This document shows, in pieces, positions 43,603 through 52,564 of a stretch of 64,000 nucleotides of DNA (positions are counted from its first letter, which is position 1; each line of letters opens with the position of its first letter). Below the pieces are notes generated by a model. The model was given only the letters and a program-made list of their open reading frames with translations. It did no database searches and had not been told where the DNA came from. This DNA comes from DAOUCV01 sp034432095 (lineage in GTDB: Bacteria; Chloroflexota; Dehalococcoidia; Dehalococcoidales; UBA2162). The stretch is from positions 1 to 64,000 of the forward strand of contig DAOUCV010000026.1 in NCBI GenBank assembly GCA_034432095.1, given 5' to 3'. The translations under genes were made by a program, and so were the position numbers.

Positions 43603-44904
43603 ATGGTCAAAGAAGTCACAACAAAGCGACGTAAGGTTAGAAAAAGTCTAAAGCTGAGCGTACTGGATGCAGCCGCCTTTTCCGCCATGCTGGGGCTAAC
43701 CCAGAACTACATCACTCCATTTGCTCTAGCTCTTAAAGCCACCACAGCACAGGTCGGCCTGCTGGCAAGCGTTCCTAGCTTCACCACGGCACTATCGCAG
43801 CTGGCGGCTCCCAAATTGTCCCAGAGAGCTGGCAGCCGCAAGGGCTTTATACTGCCTGTGGCTTTTGGGCATGCTTTGATGTGGCTCCCTATCCTGCTCA
43901 TCCCTTACGTGTTCCCCGGACCAAAAGTCTGGTGGCTGATTGGGTTTGTTACTCTCAGCGGGGTTCTCAGTTCAATAGCTAACCCGGCCTGGGGCAGCAT
44001 GATGGCAGACCTGGTGCCCGAAGAGGTAAGGGGGAGGTATTTCAGCTTCAGGGGGAGGATAGCTGGCTTTATCAGCCTGGTATTTTCCCTTATTGCCGGT
44101 GGGGTACTACAGCTCTTCACCGGCAACGTATTCGTTGGTTTCTCTATAATCTTCGCCGGAGCTATGTTATTCCGGCTATTATCTTTATATTTTCTGTCCG
44201 GGATGTATGAACCTCCTATTTCCTACGGTAAAGAAGGCGGGCAGAGCCTGCTTTATATGGTAGGACACCTGGGCTCGTCAAACCTGGGCAGATTTATAAT
44301 TTACGTAGCTCTGGTTAACTTTGCCACCAATATAGCTGCTCCCTTTTTCGCCGTTTATATGCTGCGCGACCTGAAGTTTAACTATGTGACCTATATGCTC
44401 ATCATCGCCTTTAATGCCATAGCCAATCTCGTTTTCCTGACTTTCTGGGGGCGCCGCGCTGACCGGGCAGGTAATATAAAGGTAATCAGGGTCACTTCTT
44501 TCCTTCTTCCCTTCGTCCCACTGGTATGGTTGGGTAGCCCCAATATGTATTATCTGATGGGAGCGGAGATACTGAGTGGATTTGCCTGGTCCGGATTCAA
44601 CCTGGCTATCGTTAATTTTGTTTATGATGCCTCTGAACCGGAGAACCGGACAAAATATATTGCCCTGTTTAACTCGATCGTCCTTGTAGCCTCCTGCCTT
44701 GGTGCTCTAACTGGCGGCTACCTAGCTCCCCATCTCCCGCCAGTACTGGGCTATCAGTTGCGCACTCTATTTACGATTTCCGGCGTCCTTCGTGGTCTGG
44801 TGGTGGCGTCTTTGCTCCGCTTCATCTTCGAGGTACGCCGTGTGCCGAAGATGAATATTGTCCAGTTCCTGCTTGGCCGTTCTGGTTCCACAGAAAGGAA
44901 TTAG
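43603..44904 (+). CDS. MFS transporter
   Basis: 433 residues, about 12 hydrophobic helices. Basic N-terminus MVKEVTTKRRKVRKSLK, then LGLTQNYITPFALALKATTAQVG with the A-loop LSQRAGSRKGFILP and the second-half loop WGRRADRAGNIKVI. The group resembles MFS permeases of unknown substrate common in Chloroflexota and Firmicutes. GGAGAGA precedes the ATG. The ABC exporter gene starts about 35 bases after its stop. Confidence 0.88.
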   Translation: MVKEVTTKRRKVRKSLKLSVLDAAAFSAMLGLTQNYITPFALALKATTAQVGLLASVPSFTTALSQLAAPKLSQRAGSRKGFILPVAFGHALMWLPILLIPYVFPGPKVWWLIGFVTLSGVLSSIANPAWGSMMADLVPEEVRGRYFSFRGRIAGFISLVFSLIAGGVLQLFTGNVFVGFSIIFAGAMLFRLLSLYFLSGMYEPPISYGKEGGQSLLYMVGHLGSSNLGRFIIYVALVNFATNIAAPFFAVYMLRDLKFNYVTYMLIIAFNAIANLVFLTFWGRRADRAGNIKVIRVTSFLLPFVPLVWLGSPNMYYLMGAEILSGFAWSGFNLAIVNFVYDASEPENRTKYIALFNSIVLVASCLGALTGGYLAPHLPPVLGYQLRTLFTISGVLRGLVVASLLRFIFEVRRVPKMNIVQFLLGRSGSTERN

Positions 44905-44938
44905 CCGGTTCCTTTGTGATAATATAGTATTTGTCAAA

Positions 44939-47900
44939 ATGCGTATCTTTTTGAGGATGACGTCATTATTTTGGAAGTACTGGCCACGGGCGGTAGTGGC
45001 TTACTTCTGTCTTTTTGCCGGAGCCGGGCTGTCTATGCTGATACCCCGCCTTACCGGTCAAGCCATTGACCTGGCTCTGGGCTCAAGCCGGACAAGTGCC
45101 CTTGTCTTTACGGCTCTGGCTATTGTCGGCGCTGGTCTGTTACGCAGCGTCTTTTCCTACTGGCAGAGCTACCTCTCTGAGTTTATTTCGCAGAGAGTAG
45201 CCTATGACCTCCGTAATCTCCTTTATAACCGTCTGCAACGGCTCAGCTACGCCTTTCACGACCGCTCTCAGACAGGGCAATTAATGTCCCGGGCAACGGT
45301 TGATGTCGAGGGAGTGCGCATGTTTGTCGGTTTTGCTTTGCTCCGGGGTGTCTATTTCTTTGTGCTGTTAATCGCCATTGCTATCGTGCTCTTCTTCCTT
45401 AACTGGCAACTGGCTCTAATCAGCCTGAGTGTCCTTCCTTTTATATCCTTCAGAACCATTGCCATTTACCGGAAACTCAGGGTACTGTGGATGAAGATAC
45501 AGCAGGGCATAGGAGTTCTGGGCACTATCGTTCAGGAGAACCTTGTCGGAGCCAGGGTGGTGCGGGCTTTTGCTCGAGAACATTTTGAGAGCGAAAAGTT
45601 CCGCCGTCAGGCTGAAGTCATTTACAATCAGGAGATAGAATCAAATAACCTGCTTGCTTCCAACAGTCCGGTTATGGACTTTGCTCTTATGCTGGCGATG
45701 GCAGGAATATTATGGTTCGGAGGGAGGCAGGTCGTTGCAGGTGTTCTCACCCAGGGAGAACTGGCGCAGTTTCTGCTTTATGTTGTCATGCTTAATATGC
45801 CGGTAAGGATGCTGGGGTGGCTGACGACTCTCTACTCAAGGGCATTATCCTCCGGGCAGCGCATCTTCGAAATTCTGGATGAGGCGTCACCCGTTGAAGA
45901 GAAGCCTGACGCCATAGAACCCCTTGAAGTAAAGGGCTTAGTTCGCTTTGAGAATGTTTCCTTTAATTATGACTCTCACGGAGCCACGCTGAAAGACATA
46001 AGTTTTGAGGCTAGACCGGGGCAGATTGTAGCTCTGGTGGGTGCCAGCGGCAGCGGTAAATCAACCATAGCCAATCTTATACCGCGGTTCTATGATGTAA
46101 CCGCCGGTCGCATTACTATCGATGATATGGATGTAAGGGACCTATCACTGGCGTCTTTGCGTCGGCATATAGGCATTGTTCATCAGGATACCTTTCTTTT
46201 TTCTGGCACTATCCGGGAAAATATCAGCTATGGCCGGCCGGATGCTACGCTGGAGGAAGTGATAAAAGCCGCCAAGATAGCCCATCTGCATGACTTTATT
46301 ATGAGCCTGCCTGATGGCTACGAGACCCGGGTGGGGGAGAGGGGCATAACCCTTTCCGGCGGGCAAAGGCAGAGACTGGCTATTGCCCGCACTATACTGC
46401 TTAACCCACGCATTATCATTATGGATGATTCTACCTCAAATGTGGATACCGAGACCGAGTACTTCATCCAGCGGGAGTTGTCCAGGCTGCTGGCTGGTCG
46501 GACGGCTTTTATTATCGCCCAGCGGTTGCGCTCAGTACAGATGGCTGACCTTATCCTGGTACTCAAGGATGGTCGTATTGTTGAGCGGGGTACGCATCAG
46601 GAGCTTATCGCCCGGAACGGGCTCTATCAGCAACTCTATGCCTCACAATTTCAGTATGAGGAAGGCTGGGGAGGACCCATAGCTGCCACCGTTGCTCTGG
46701 AACCGGTCGAAGACGTCTTTACTGGTGGCGATGGGCATGACTCTCAAGGCGCCAGGCGGGGACGACTGAGCAGCCTGACTGGTTCCGATGATATTGTCTT
46801 TAGTAAGCCCTATGACCTACGCGTTGTTTCTCGTCTGGCTAAATACTTTGCCCCTTATAAGGTAGCGGTACCACTGACTATTGCTGCCACTTTACTCTAT
46901 ACCTTTACCATCGTCGCCAATCCCTACATAATTAGCGTAGCGATAAACCGCTATATTGTTGCTGCTAATCTCGCTGGTCTCAGCATGATTATGCTGTTTT
47001 TCCTCGGCAATGCTCTTCTGTACCTGGTATCCCTGTATACTCAGATAAGAGCTGAAGCATCTGTAGGGCAGGGTATCTTGCTTAACCTGCGTACCGATGT
47101 TTTTGACCACTTGCAGCGTCTTTCGGTGAGTTTCTTTGACCGTAACGAAGTGGGGCGTATTATGTCCCGGGTGCAGAACGATGTGGGACAACTGGGTGAG
47201 TTCCTTGATTCGGGAATCTTCTGGGTAACCGGTGAGGTTGTTACCCTGATAGCCATAGCCGTCGCCATGTTTGCCATGAACTTTAACCTGGCTTTAATCA
47301 CTCTATCAGTTATACCTTTGCTTATCGTGTTCATAGTGTTGTGGCAAAAGAGGTCACGTCAGTGCTTTATCAGGGTGAGGCAAGCCATATCAGCGGTTAA
47401 CGCCGCTCTAGAGGAAAACATCTCCGGCGTTCGAGTTATCCAGAGTCTATCACGGGAGGAGGTTAATTTTCAGCGCTTTGAGCAGGTCAACCGGGTTCAC
47501 TTTGAGGCTAACCTAAAGGCAGGGCGGTTGTCAGCGGTGATGATGCCGGTGGTGGAGTTTTTAATGGCAATTGCGATGGCACTGATTATCTTCTTTGGTG
47601 GGATGAGTGTGATAAATGGGACGCTCCTCGTGGGTGCTCTGGTGGCTTTTGCTCTATATATACAGAGCTTCTTTGACCCGATTAGGTCGCTGAGTAATGA
47701 ATATGCTCAGCTCCAGAGAGCCATAGCCTCGGCTAATCGCATCTTCGAGCTCCTCGATGTAAAGCCCGAGATAGTTGACCGCCCCCAGAGCACGAAGGTG
47801 CCTCGACTAAAAGGTGAAATTAGCTTTGAGGGCGTCTCTTTCAGCTATGAACCAGGGCTTGAGGTTCTTCATGATATTAACCTGCATATATCACCGGGAG

Positions 47901-48556
47901 AGACCGTGGCGTTGGTAGGACCGACCGGGGCAGGTAAGAGCACCATGGTGAGCCTCATCGCCCGTTTCTACGATGTCACCAAGGGGCGTATCCTGGTTGA
48001 CGGTTATGACTTGCGTGAAATTGAGCAGACTTCTTACCGACGGCAGCTGGGGCTGGTGCTGCAGGACCCGTTTCTCTTCTCCGGGACTATCCGTGATAAT
48101 ATACGCTACGGTAACCTGGAGGCGACCGAGGAGGAGATAGTCAGTGTCGCCAAGACCGTTGGGGCTCACGATTTCATTATGAGGCTGGAAAAGGGGTACG
48201 ATACCTGGCTTCAGGAGCGGGGGCAGAACCTGAGCATGGGGCAGCGCCAGCTTATCAGCTTTGCCCGTGCCCTCCTGGCTAACCCCGCTATTCTACTGCT
48301 GGATGAAGCCATCGCCAATGTGGACTCCCACAGTGAACTCATCCTAAAGCAAGCTCTGGAACCCTTATTGAGAGGGAGAACAGCAGTAGTCATTGCCCAT
48401 CGGTTGTCTACGGTTCGCCACGCTGACCGCATCGTGGTGCTGGATAAGAGGCGGCTTATAGAGGAAGGACGCCATGAGGAACTTCTGGCGCGGGGTGGTC
48501 TCTATTCTCGACTCTACGAGATGACCTTCGCTCCGGTGGCAAATCGGGTTAGATAG
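44939..48556 (+). CDS. Fused heterodimer-type ABC exporter (TMD-NBD-TMD-NBD)
   Basis: 1205 residues: two complete MsbA/MDR-like half-transporters in one chain, joined near residues 580-625. NBD1 has Walker A GASGSGKST and signature LSGGQ, but Walker B is IIIMDDSTS (Asp for the catalytic Glu) and the switch is IIAQRLRS (Gln for His). NBD2 has Walker A GPTGAGKST, Walker B LLLDEAIAN and switch IAHRLSTV, but signature LSMGQ. All deviations fall on one composite ATP site (NBD1 Walker motifs plus NBD2 signature), as in BmrCD- or TM287/288-type exporters. Multidrug or lipid export is likely. ATG 44939 follows TATAGT at 44923-44928; an earlier frame start at 44858 overlaps the MFS gene. Confidence 0.93.
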   Translation: MRIFLRMTSLFWKYWPRAVVAYFCLFAGAGLSMLIPRLTGQAIDLALGSSRTSALVFTALAIVGAGLLRSVFSYWQSYLSEFISQRVAYDLRNLLYNRLQRLSYAFHDRSQTGQLMSRATVDVEGVRMFVGFALLRGVYFFVLLIAIAIVLFFLNWQLALISLSVLPFISFRTIAIYRKLRVLWMKIQQGIGVLGTIVQENLVGARVVRAFAREHFESEKFRRQAEVIYNQEIESNNLLASNSPVMDFALMLAMAGILWFGGRQVVAGVLTQGELAQFLLYVVMLNMPVRMLGWLTTLYSRALSSGQRIFEILDEASPVEEKPDAIEPLEVKGLVRFENVSFNYDSHGATLKDISFEARPGQIVALVGASGSGKSTIANLIPRFYDVTAGRITIDDMDVRDLSLASLRRHIGIVHQDTFLFSGTIRENISYGRPDATLEEVIKAAKIAHLHDFIMSLPDGYETRVGERGITLSGGQRQRLAIARTILLNPRIIIMDDSTSNVDTETEYFIQRELSRLLAGRTAFIIAQRLRSVQMADLILVLKDGRIVERGTHQELIARNGLYQQLYASQFQYEEGWGGPIAATVALEPVEDVFTGGDGHDSQGARRGRLSSLTGSDDIVFSKPYDLRVVSRLAKYFAPYKVAVPLTIAATLLYTFTIVANPYIISVAINRYIVAANLAGLSMIMLFFLGNALLYLVSLYTQIRAEASVGQGILLNLRTDVFDHLQRLSVSFFDRNEVGRIMSRVQNDVGQLGEFLDSGIFWVTGEVVTLIAIAVAMFAMNFNLALITLSVIPLLIVFIVLWQKRSRQCFIRVRQAISAVNAALEENISGVRVIQSLSREEVNFQRFEQVNRVHFEANLKAGRLSAVMMPVVEFLMAIAMALIIFFGGMSVINGTLLVGALVAFALYIQSFFDPIRSLSNEYAQLQRAIASANRIFELLDVKPEIVDRPQSTKVPRLKGEISFEGVSFSYEPGLEVLHDINLHISPGETVALVGPTGAGKSTMVSLIARFYDVTKGRILVDGYDLREIEQTSYRRQLGLVLQDPFLFSGTIRDNIRYGNLEATEEEIVSVAKTVGAHDFIMRLEKGYDTWLQERGQNLSMGQRQLISFARALLANPAILLLDEAIANVDSHSELILKQALEPLLRGRTAVVIAHRLSTVRHADRIVVLDKRRLIEEGRHEELLARGGLYSRLYEMTFAPVANRVR

Positions 48557-48580
48557 GGATATTATTAAAGAGGAGTAGGA

Positions 48581-49147
48581 ATGGATATTGAAGACATACA
48601 CAAGAATATCAAGGTACTGATTAACGGCGTCCCTTACAATGTTGATGAAGCCGAATTTATGAAGCCGGGGAAGGGTCGCGCCATCTACCGTCTCAGACTT
48701 AGGAACCTGATTGATGGTAGTATCGTTGACCGCACCTATCACTCCGGGGAAAAGATTGAAGAGGCTCATACCACCAGCGTGGAGGAGCAATACCTCTACC
48801 GGGAGGGTGAGCACTATGTGTTTATGAATACCGAGACCTTCGAGCAGCATCTCATTGATGAGGCGCAACTCGGGAATAAGCAGGGCTTCCTCAAAGAAGG
48901 TATGATTGTTACCACGCTCATGATGGGCGACAAGCCTATTGATGTTACCCTGCCGATTTTTGTTGAGCTTAAGGTGATAGAGAGTGAAGTAACCAGCAAG
49001 ACAGGCAGGATTACCCCGGAGACAAAATCAGCCGTCCTAGAAACGGGCTATACTATTGAAGTTCCGGCCTTTGTCAAAGCGGGCGACATTATTAAAGTTG
49101 ACACCCGTACCGGAACATACGTGGAACGGGTCAGCACCAAGAAGTGA
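48581..49147 (+). CDS. efp: Translation elongation factor P
   Basis: 188 residues, three beta-barrel domains. The KOW-like N-domain has the modifiable loop MKPGKGRA with the tip Lys at residue 31 (equivalent to Lys34 of E. coli). The C-domain is IEVPAFVKAGDIIKVDTRTGTYVERV. EF-P frees ribosomes stalled on polyproline. AGGAG precedes the ATG. Three bases after its stop begins epmA, which lysylates that loop lysine, so enzyme and substrate are co-expressed. Confidence 0.96.
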   Translation: MDIEDIHKNIKVLINGVPYNVDEAEFMKPGKGRAIYRLRLRNLIDGSIVDRTYHSGEKIEEAHTTSVEEQYLYREGEHYVFMNTETFEQHLIDEAQLGNKQGFLKEGMIVTTLMMGDKPIDVTLPIFVELKVIESEVTSKTGRITPETKSAVLETGYTIEVPAFVKAGDIIKVDTRTGTYVERVSTKK

Positions 49148-49150
49148 AAC

Positions 49151-50080
49151 ATGATAGAAGATGAGCGCCAGAGGCTTATTCGCCTGAAACTCAATCTGGA
49201 GCGCCGAGCCTTAATCTGTGAGCTTACCCGCACCTTCTTTAAGGAGAAGGGGTTTCTCGAGGTAGAGACACCTATCCGCGTGCCCGCTATCGCTCCAGAG
49301 CTACACATTATGCCTTTTGAGAGTGAAGCCTGGTTCCTGTCCACGTCTCCCGAACTCCATATGAAACGAATGCTGGCGGCTGGTTACGACCGGCTGTTTC
49401 AGATTACTCATAGCTTCCGTAGAGCTGAGCGGGGCCGGTGGCATAACCCGGAATTCACCATGCTGGAATGGTACCGCACCGGTGCCAACTACAGACAAAT
49501 GGTTCAGGATATCGAAGAGCTGGTGGTGACGCTGGCTGGTAAACTTGGACTTAATACCGTAGTTAAATATGGAGGTCAGGATATAGACATTAGCCTGCCC
49601 TGGCCGAGGATTACGGTCAGAGATGCCTTTCTCCACGCCGCTGGCTGGGACCCTATTGCTGAGCCCGACTTTTTAAGATTTGACACCGACCTCATTGATA
49701 AAGTGCTCCCCAGCTTCACGCCAAGCCGCCCCACCGTGCTTACGGACTATCCTGCGGCTATGGCGGCGCTAGCGCGTCTCAAGCCGGGTGACGCTAAAGT
49801 AGCCGAGCGGGCTGAAGTCTTTATCGGCGGACTGGAGCTGGCCAACGCCTACAGCGAGCTTAGAGATGCCCGAGAACAGGAGAGCCGCTTCCGGGCGGCA
49901 ATAGAACAAATCCTCAGGGAATATGGACGGCAACTCGTCATGCCCCGGCAATTTCTTGAAGCGGTAGTTCACCTTCCTGAGTGTGGTGGTGTGGCCCTGG
50001 GCATTGACCGGCTGGTAATGCTCTTCTGCGATGCGGGTTCGATAGATGAGGTCATCGCCTTCAGCGTGGACACGGCATGA
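49151..50080 (+). CDS. epmA: EF-P lysine aminoacylase EpmA (PoxA/GenX)
   Basis: 309 residues: the class II LysRS catalytic domain alone, without the anticodon-binding domain. Motif 1 region KEKGFLEVETPIRVP, motif 2 FRRAERGRWHNPEFTMLEWYR, and motif 3 GVALGIDRLVMLFC. FLSTSPELHMKRMLAAGYDRLFQ is typical of EpmA. It attaches (R)-beta-lysine, or lysine if EpmB is absent, to EF-P. Direct adjacency to efp supports the call. EpmB and EpmC are not in the window. Confidence 0.94.
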   Translation: MIEDERQRLIRLKLNLERRALICELTRTFFKEKGFLEVETPIRVPAIAPELHIMPFESEAWFLSTSPELHMKRMLAAGYDRLFQITHSFRRAERGRWHNPEFTMLEWYRTGANYRQMVQDIEELVVTLAGKLGLNTVVKYGGQDIDISLPWPRITVRDAFLHAAGWDPIAEPDFLRFDTDLIDKVLPSFTPSRPTVLTDYPAAMAALARLKPGDAKVAERAEVFIGGLELANAYSELRDAREQESRFRAAIEQILREYGRQLVMPRQFLEAVVHLPECGGVALGIDRLVMLFCDAGSIDEVIAFSVDTA

Positions 50081-50194
50081 AGATAGATATGCACCAACGC
50101 AGCGGTAAAGGATAGACATATCCACTTTTTAAAGTGCCATCATCACCCATCCAGTCGGTCAAGGACTGACCTATCCACTTAGCCGGGTTTGTTA

Positions 50195-51274
50195 CTAAAA
50201 CACTATCACATTACGCAGTGCTTCTCCCTTTTCCGTTGAGGCAATAGCCTCGTTAATCCGCTCCAGGGGATAGCGAGCCGTGATAAGCTCATCCAGCTTG
50301 AGACGTCCGGACTGATATAACGCTACAAGGCGCGGAATATCTACTTTCAGATTAGTTGAGCCCATAAAGCCGCCGCTTATCGTCTTCTCCGCCCCGATTA
50401 GTTCGAGCGGCGAGATAGAAAGCATATCCTTTACCGGGGGTAGTCCTATAACCACGGTATTTCCACGCGGGCCTGACATTGAGATACCCTGGCGTATTGC
50501 GGCGACACTGCCGACAGTAATAAATACGTAGTCCGCCCCTCTTCCTGCTGTGAGCTTTTTAACCACGTCAACCGCGTCATCCCTCCTGGCATTAACGGTA
50601 TGGGTGGCACCGAAGTTCATAGCGGTCTTCATTTTCGCCTCCAGGACGTCCACAGCAATAACGGGGTAAGCCCCCGCATATGCGGCCCCCTGAATAGCGT
50701 TTATCCCTACCCCTCCAGCCCCCATTACAACGACGCTCTGGAAAGGCTTGACCCGAGCGCGATTAACCACCGCGCCGAACCCGGTAATGACGCCACAGGC
50801 TAGAAGAGCCGCACGGTCCAGTGGCATCTCCTTGGGGACTACCATTACCTGGGACTCATTCACCAAGACGTACTGGGCAAAGCCAGCCACTCCTCCCTTC
50901 TGTACCAGAGGTTGTCCCGTCCTGGTACGCAGCGCTGGTGCTCCTGGTGGCGCCATCCTAGCTTCGCATAGGTGGGGTAGTCCGGTGACGCAAAAAAAGC
51001 ACCTTCCGCAGGATTTCAGAAGCGAGACCACCACCGGGTCCCCAGGTTTAACCGATGTGACGCCCTCTCCCACCTCATCCACGTAACCCGCCGTTTCATG
51101 ACCGCTGACAAAAGGTAATTTCCCGGGCAGTTCCCCCTTGATGTCATGGATGTCGCTATGACAAACAGCCGTCGCCGCGACACGGACTTTCACTTCGCCT
51201 CTCTTCGGCGGGTCTAAATCTACCTCTTCTATGACCAGGGGCTTACCGAATTCGTAACAGACTGCAGCTTTCAT
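50195..51274 (-). CDS. Zinc-dependent alcohol dehydrogenase (MDR), copy 1
   Basis: 359 residues. Catalytic zinc ligands in CHSDIHDI and GHETAGYVDEVG; structural zinc cysteines in CGRCFFCVTGLPHLC; NAD motif GAGGVGINAIQGA near 180. It oxidises or reduces a primary alcohol or aldehyde, substrate unknown. GGAGG lies 12 bases before ATG 51274. Tandem with a paralog upstream on the same strand; first and last about 100 bases are almost the same in both. Confidence 0.93.
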   Translation of the reverse strand: MKAAVCYEFGKPLVIEEVDLDPPKRGEVKVRVAATAVCHSDIHDIKGELPGKLPFVSGHETAGYVDEVGEGVTSVKPGDPVVVSLLKSCGRCFFCVTGLPHLCEARMAPPGAPALRTRTGQPLVQKGGVAGFAQYVLVNESQVMVVPKEMPLDRAALLACGVITGFGAVVNRARVKPFQSVVVMGAGGVGINAIQGAAYAGAYPVIAVDVLEAKMKTAMNFGATHTVNARRDDAVDVVKKLTAGRGADYVFITVGSVAAIRQGISMSGPRGNTVVIGLPPVKDMLSISPLELIGAEKTISGGFMGSTNLKVDIPRLVALYQSGRLKLDELITARYPLERINEAIASTEKGEALRNVIVF

Positions 51275-51310
51275 TTATAACTATAACCTCCTAATATCCT
51301 AGAATATTAA

Positions 51311-52393
51311 CTAAAACATTATCACATTACGCAGTGCCTCCCCCTTTTCCGTTGAGGCTATCGCCTCGTTAATCCGCTCCAGGGGGTAGCGAGCCGTGAT
51401 AAGCTCATCCAGCTTGAGATACCCAGCGCGGTAGAGCCTCACCAGGTTGGGAATATCGATATTCAGCCGGGGCGACCCTCCCCCGCAGCCGGTAACCACC
51501 CGCTCACCCATAACGAAGTCAAAAGCCGTAAAGGACATGCTTTCCTTCATCGGTACCAGTCCGATGATGACGGTCATTCCCCGTTGAGCTGACATGAGGA
51601 AGCCCTGACGGAGGGCGGCAGCACTACCGACGGTAACAAATACATAATCAGCCCCCCTGCCGGATGTTATCTGCTGGACCAACTTGATGGGGTCTCTCTC
51701 CTTAGCAGAGTTTACCAAATGAGTCGCCCCAAAAGACCTAGCCATCTCCAGCTTACTATCCAGGATATCCACGGCAATAACCGGGTAGGCTCCCACCAGA
51801 GCGGCTCCCTGTATGGCATTGAGTCCAACTCCCCCGCTTCCCATTACAACGACGCTGTTGAGGGGCTTGACCTGAGCCCGGTTGACCACCGCCCCAAACC
51901 CCGTTAAGACCCCGCACGACAGCAGCGCTGCCCTATCCATGGGTAAATCTCCAGGAATTACTGCTAGCTGGGTTTCCGAGACGACGGTATACTCGGCAAA
52001 GCCACCCACTGGGCCAGCCATAGGGGCAAGTAGTTGTCCCCTCTTGTTGCGATGGTGAGGCGGCAGGGGCTGTCTTCTTTCACACAGGTGGGGTAACCCG
52101 ACAGCACAGTAAAAGCACCGTCCACAGCCTGATGTCACCGTCGATACGATAACAGGGTCACCGGGTCTTACTGACGTGACGTTTTTCCCCACCTCTTCCA
52201 CATAGCCCGCCGATTCATGACCCGGAACACCGGGCAGTCCTCCAGGGAGCTCCCCCTTAATGCAATGGATGTCACTGTGACATATGGCGGTGGCAATGAT
52301 GCGGATTTTCACTTCACCTTCCTGTGGCGGGTCTAAATCTACCTCTTCTATAACCAGGGGCTTACCAAATTCGTAACAGACCGCGGCTTTCAT
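51311..52393 (-). CDS. Zinc-dependent alcohol dehydrogenase (MDR), copy 2
   Basis: 360 residues. Ligands in CHSDIHCIKGE, GHESAGYVEEVG and CGRCFYCAVGLPHLC; NAD motif GSGGVGLNAIQGA. The second of two adjacent ATGs (52393) has AGGAGGG at proper spacing. The gap to copy 1 is 36 bases, so both are in one operon. The C-terminal 30 residues are identical to copy 1 except one residue (IMF for IVF), while the middle differs clearly. Confidence 0.93.
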   Translation of the reverse strand: MKAAVCYEFGKPLVIEEVDLDPPQEGEVKIRIIATAICHSDIHCIKGELPGGLPGVPGHESAGYVEEVGKNVTSVRPGDPVIVSTVTSGCGRCFYCAVGLPHLCERRQPLPPHHRNKRGQLLAPMAGPVGGFAEYTVVSETQLAVIPGDLPMDRAALLSCGVLTGFGAVVNRAQVKPLNSVVVMGSGGVGLNAIQGAALVGAYPVIAVDILDSKLEMARSFGATHLVNSAKERDPIKLVQQITSGRGADYVFVTVGSAAALRQGFLMSAQRGMTVIIGLVPMKESMSFTAFDFVMGERVVTGCGGGSPRLNIDIPNLVRLYRAGYLKLDELITARYPLERINEAIASTEKGEALRNVIMF

Positions 52394-52502
52394 CATACCC
52401 TCCTAATATAGAATACCCCTCGAACCCGGAGATGGTGCTGTATTTACTTTAGCCCTCATCTTAGCACTGATTTTGGTTCTGTTCAACCTTAATTCGACTA
52501 AC

Positions 52503-52531
52503 TTGACAAATTCCCAGAACAGGGCTAGACT
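52503..52531 (+). promoter_or_regulatory. Promoter of the substrate-binding protein
   Basis: Perfect TTGACA at 52503-52508, 17-base spacer, TAGACT at 52526-52531. The leader of about 25 bases carries AGGAGGTGA. Confidence 0.65.
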
Positions 52532-52564
52532 AACCTACACAAATAGAGAGGAGGTGAAACGACA

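Noticed and set aside
44858..44938. N-terminal extension of the ABC exporter from 44858
   Set aside because: It overlaps the MFS gene, lacks an SD and has no similarity to exporter N-termini; ATG 44939 fits better.
50081..50194. Short inverted repeats between epmA and the alcohol dehydrogenase as a terminator
   Set aside because: The stems (for example GGTCA/TGACC) are only five bases and no T tract follows, so I do not call it.
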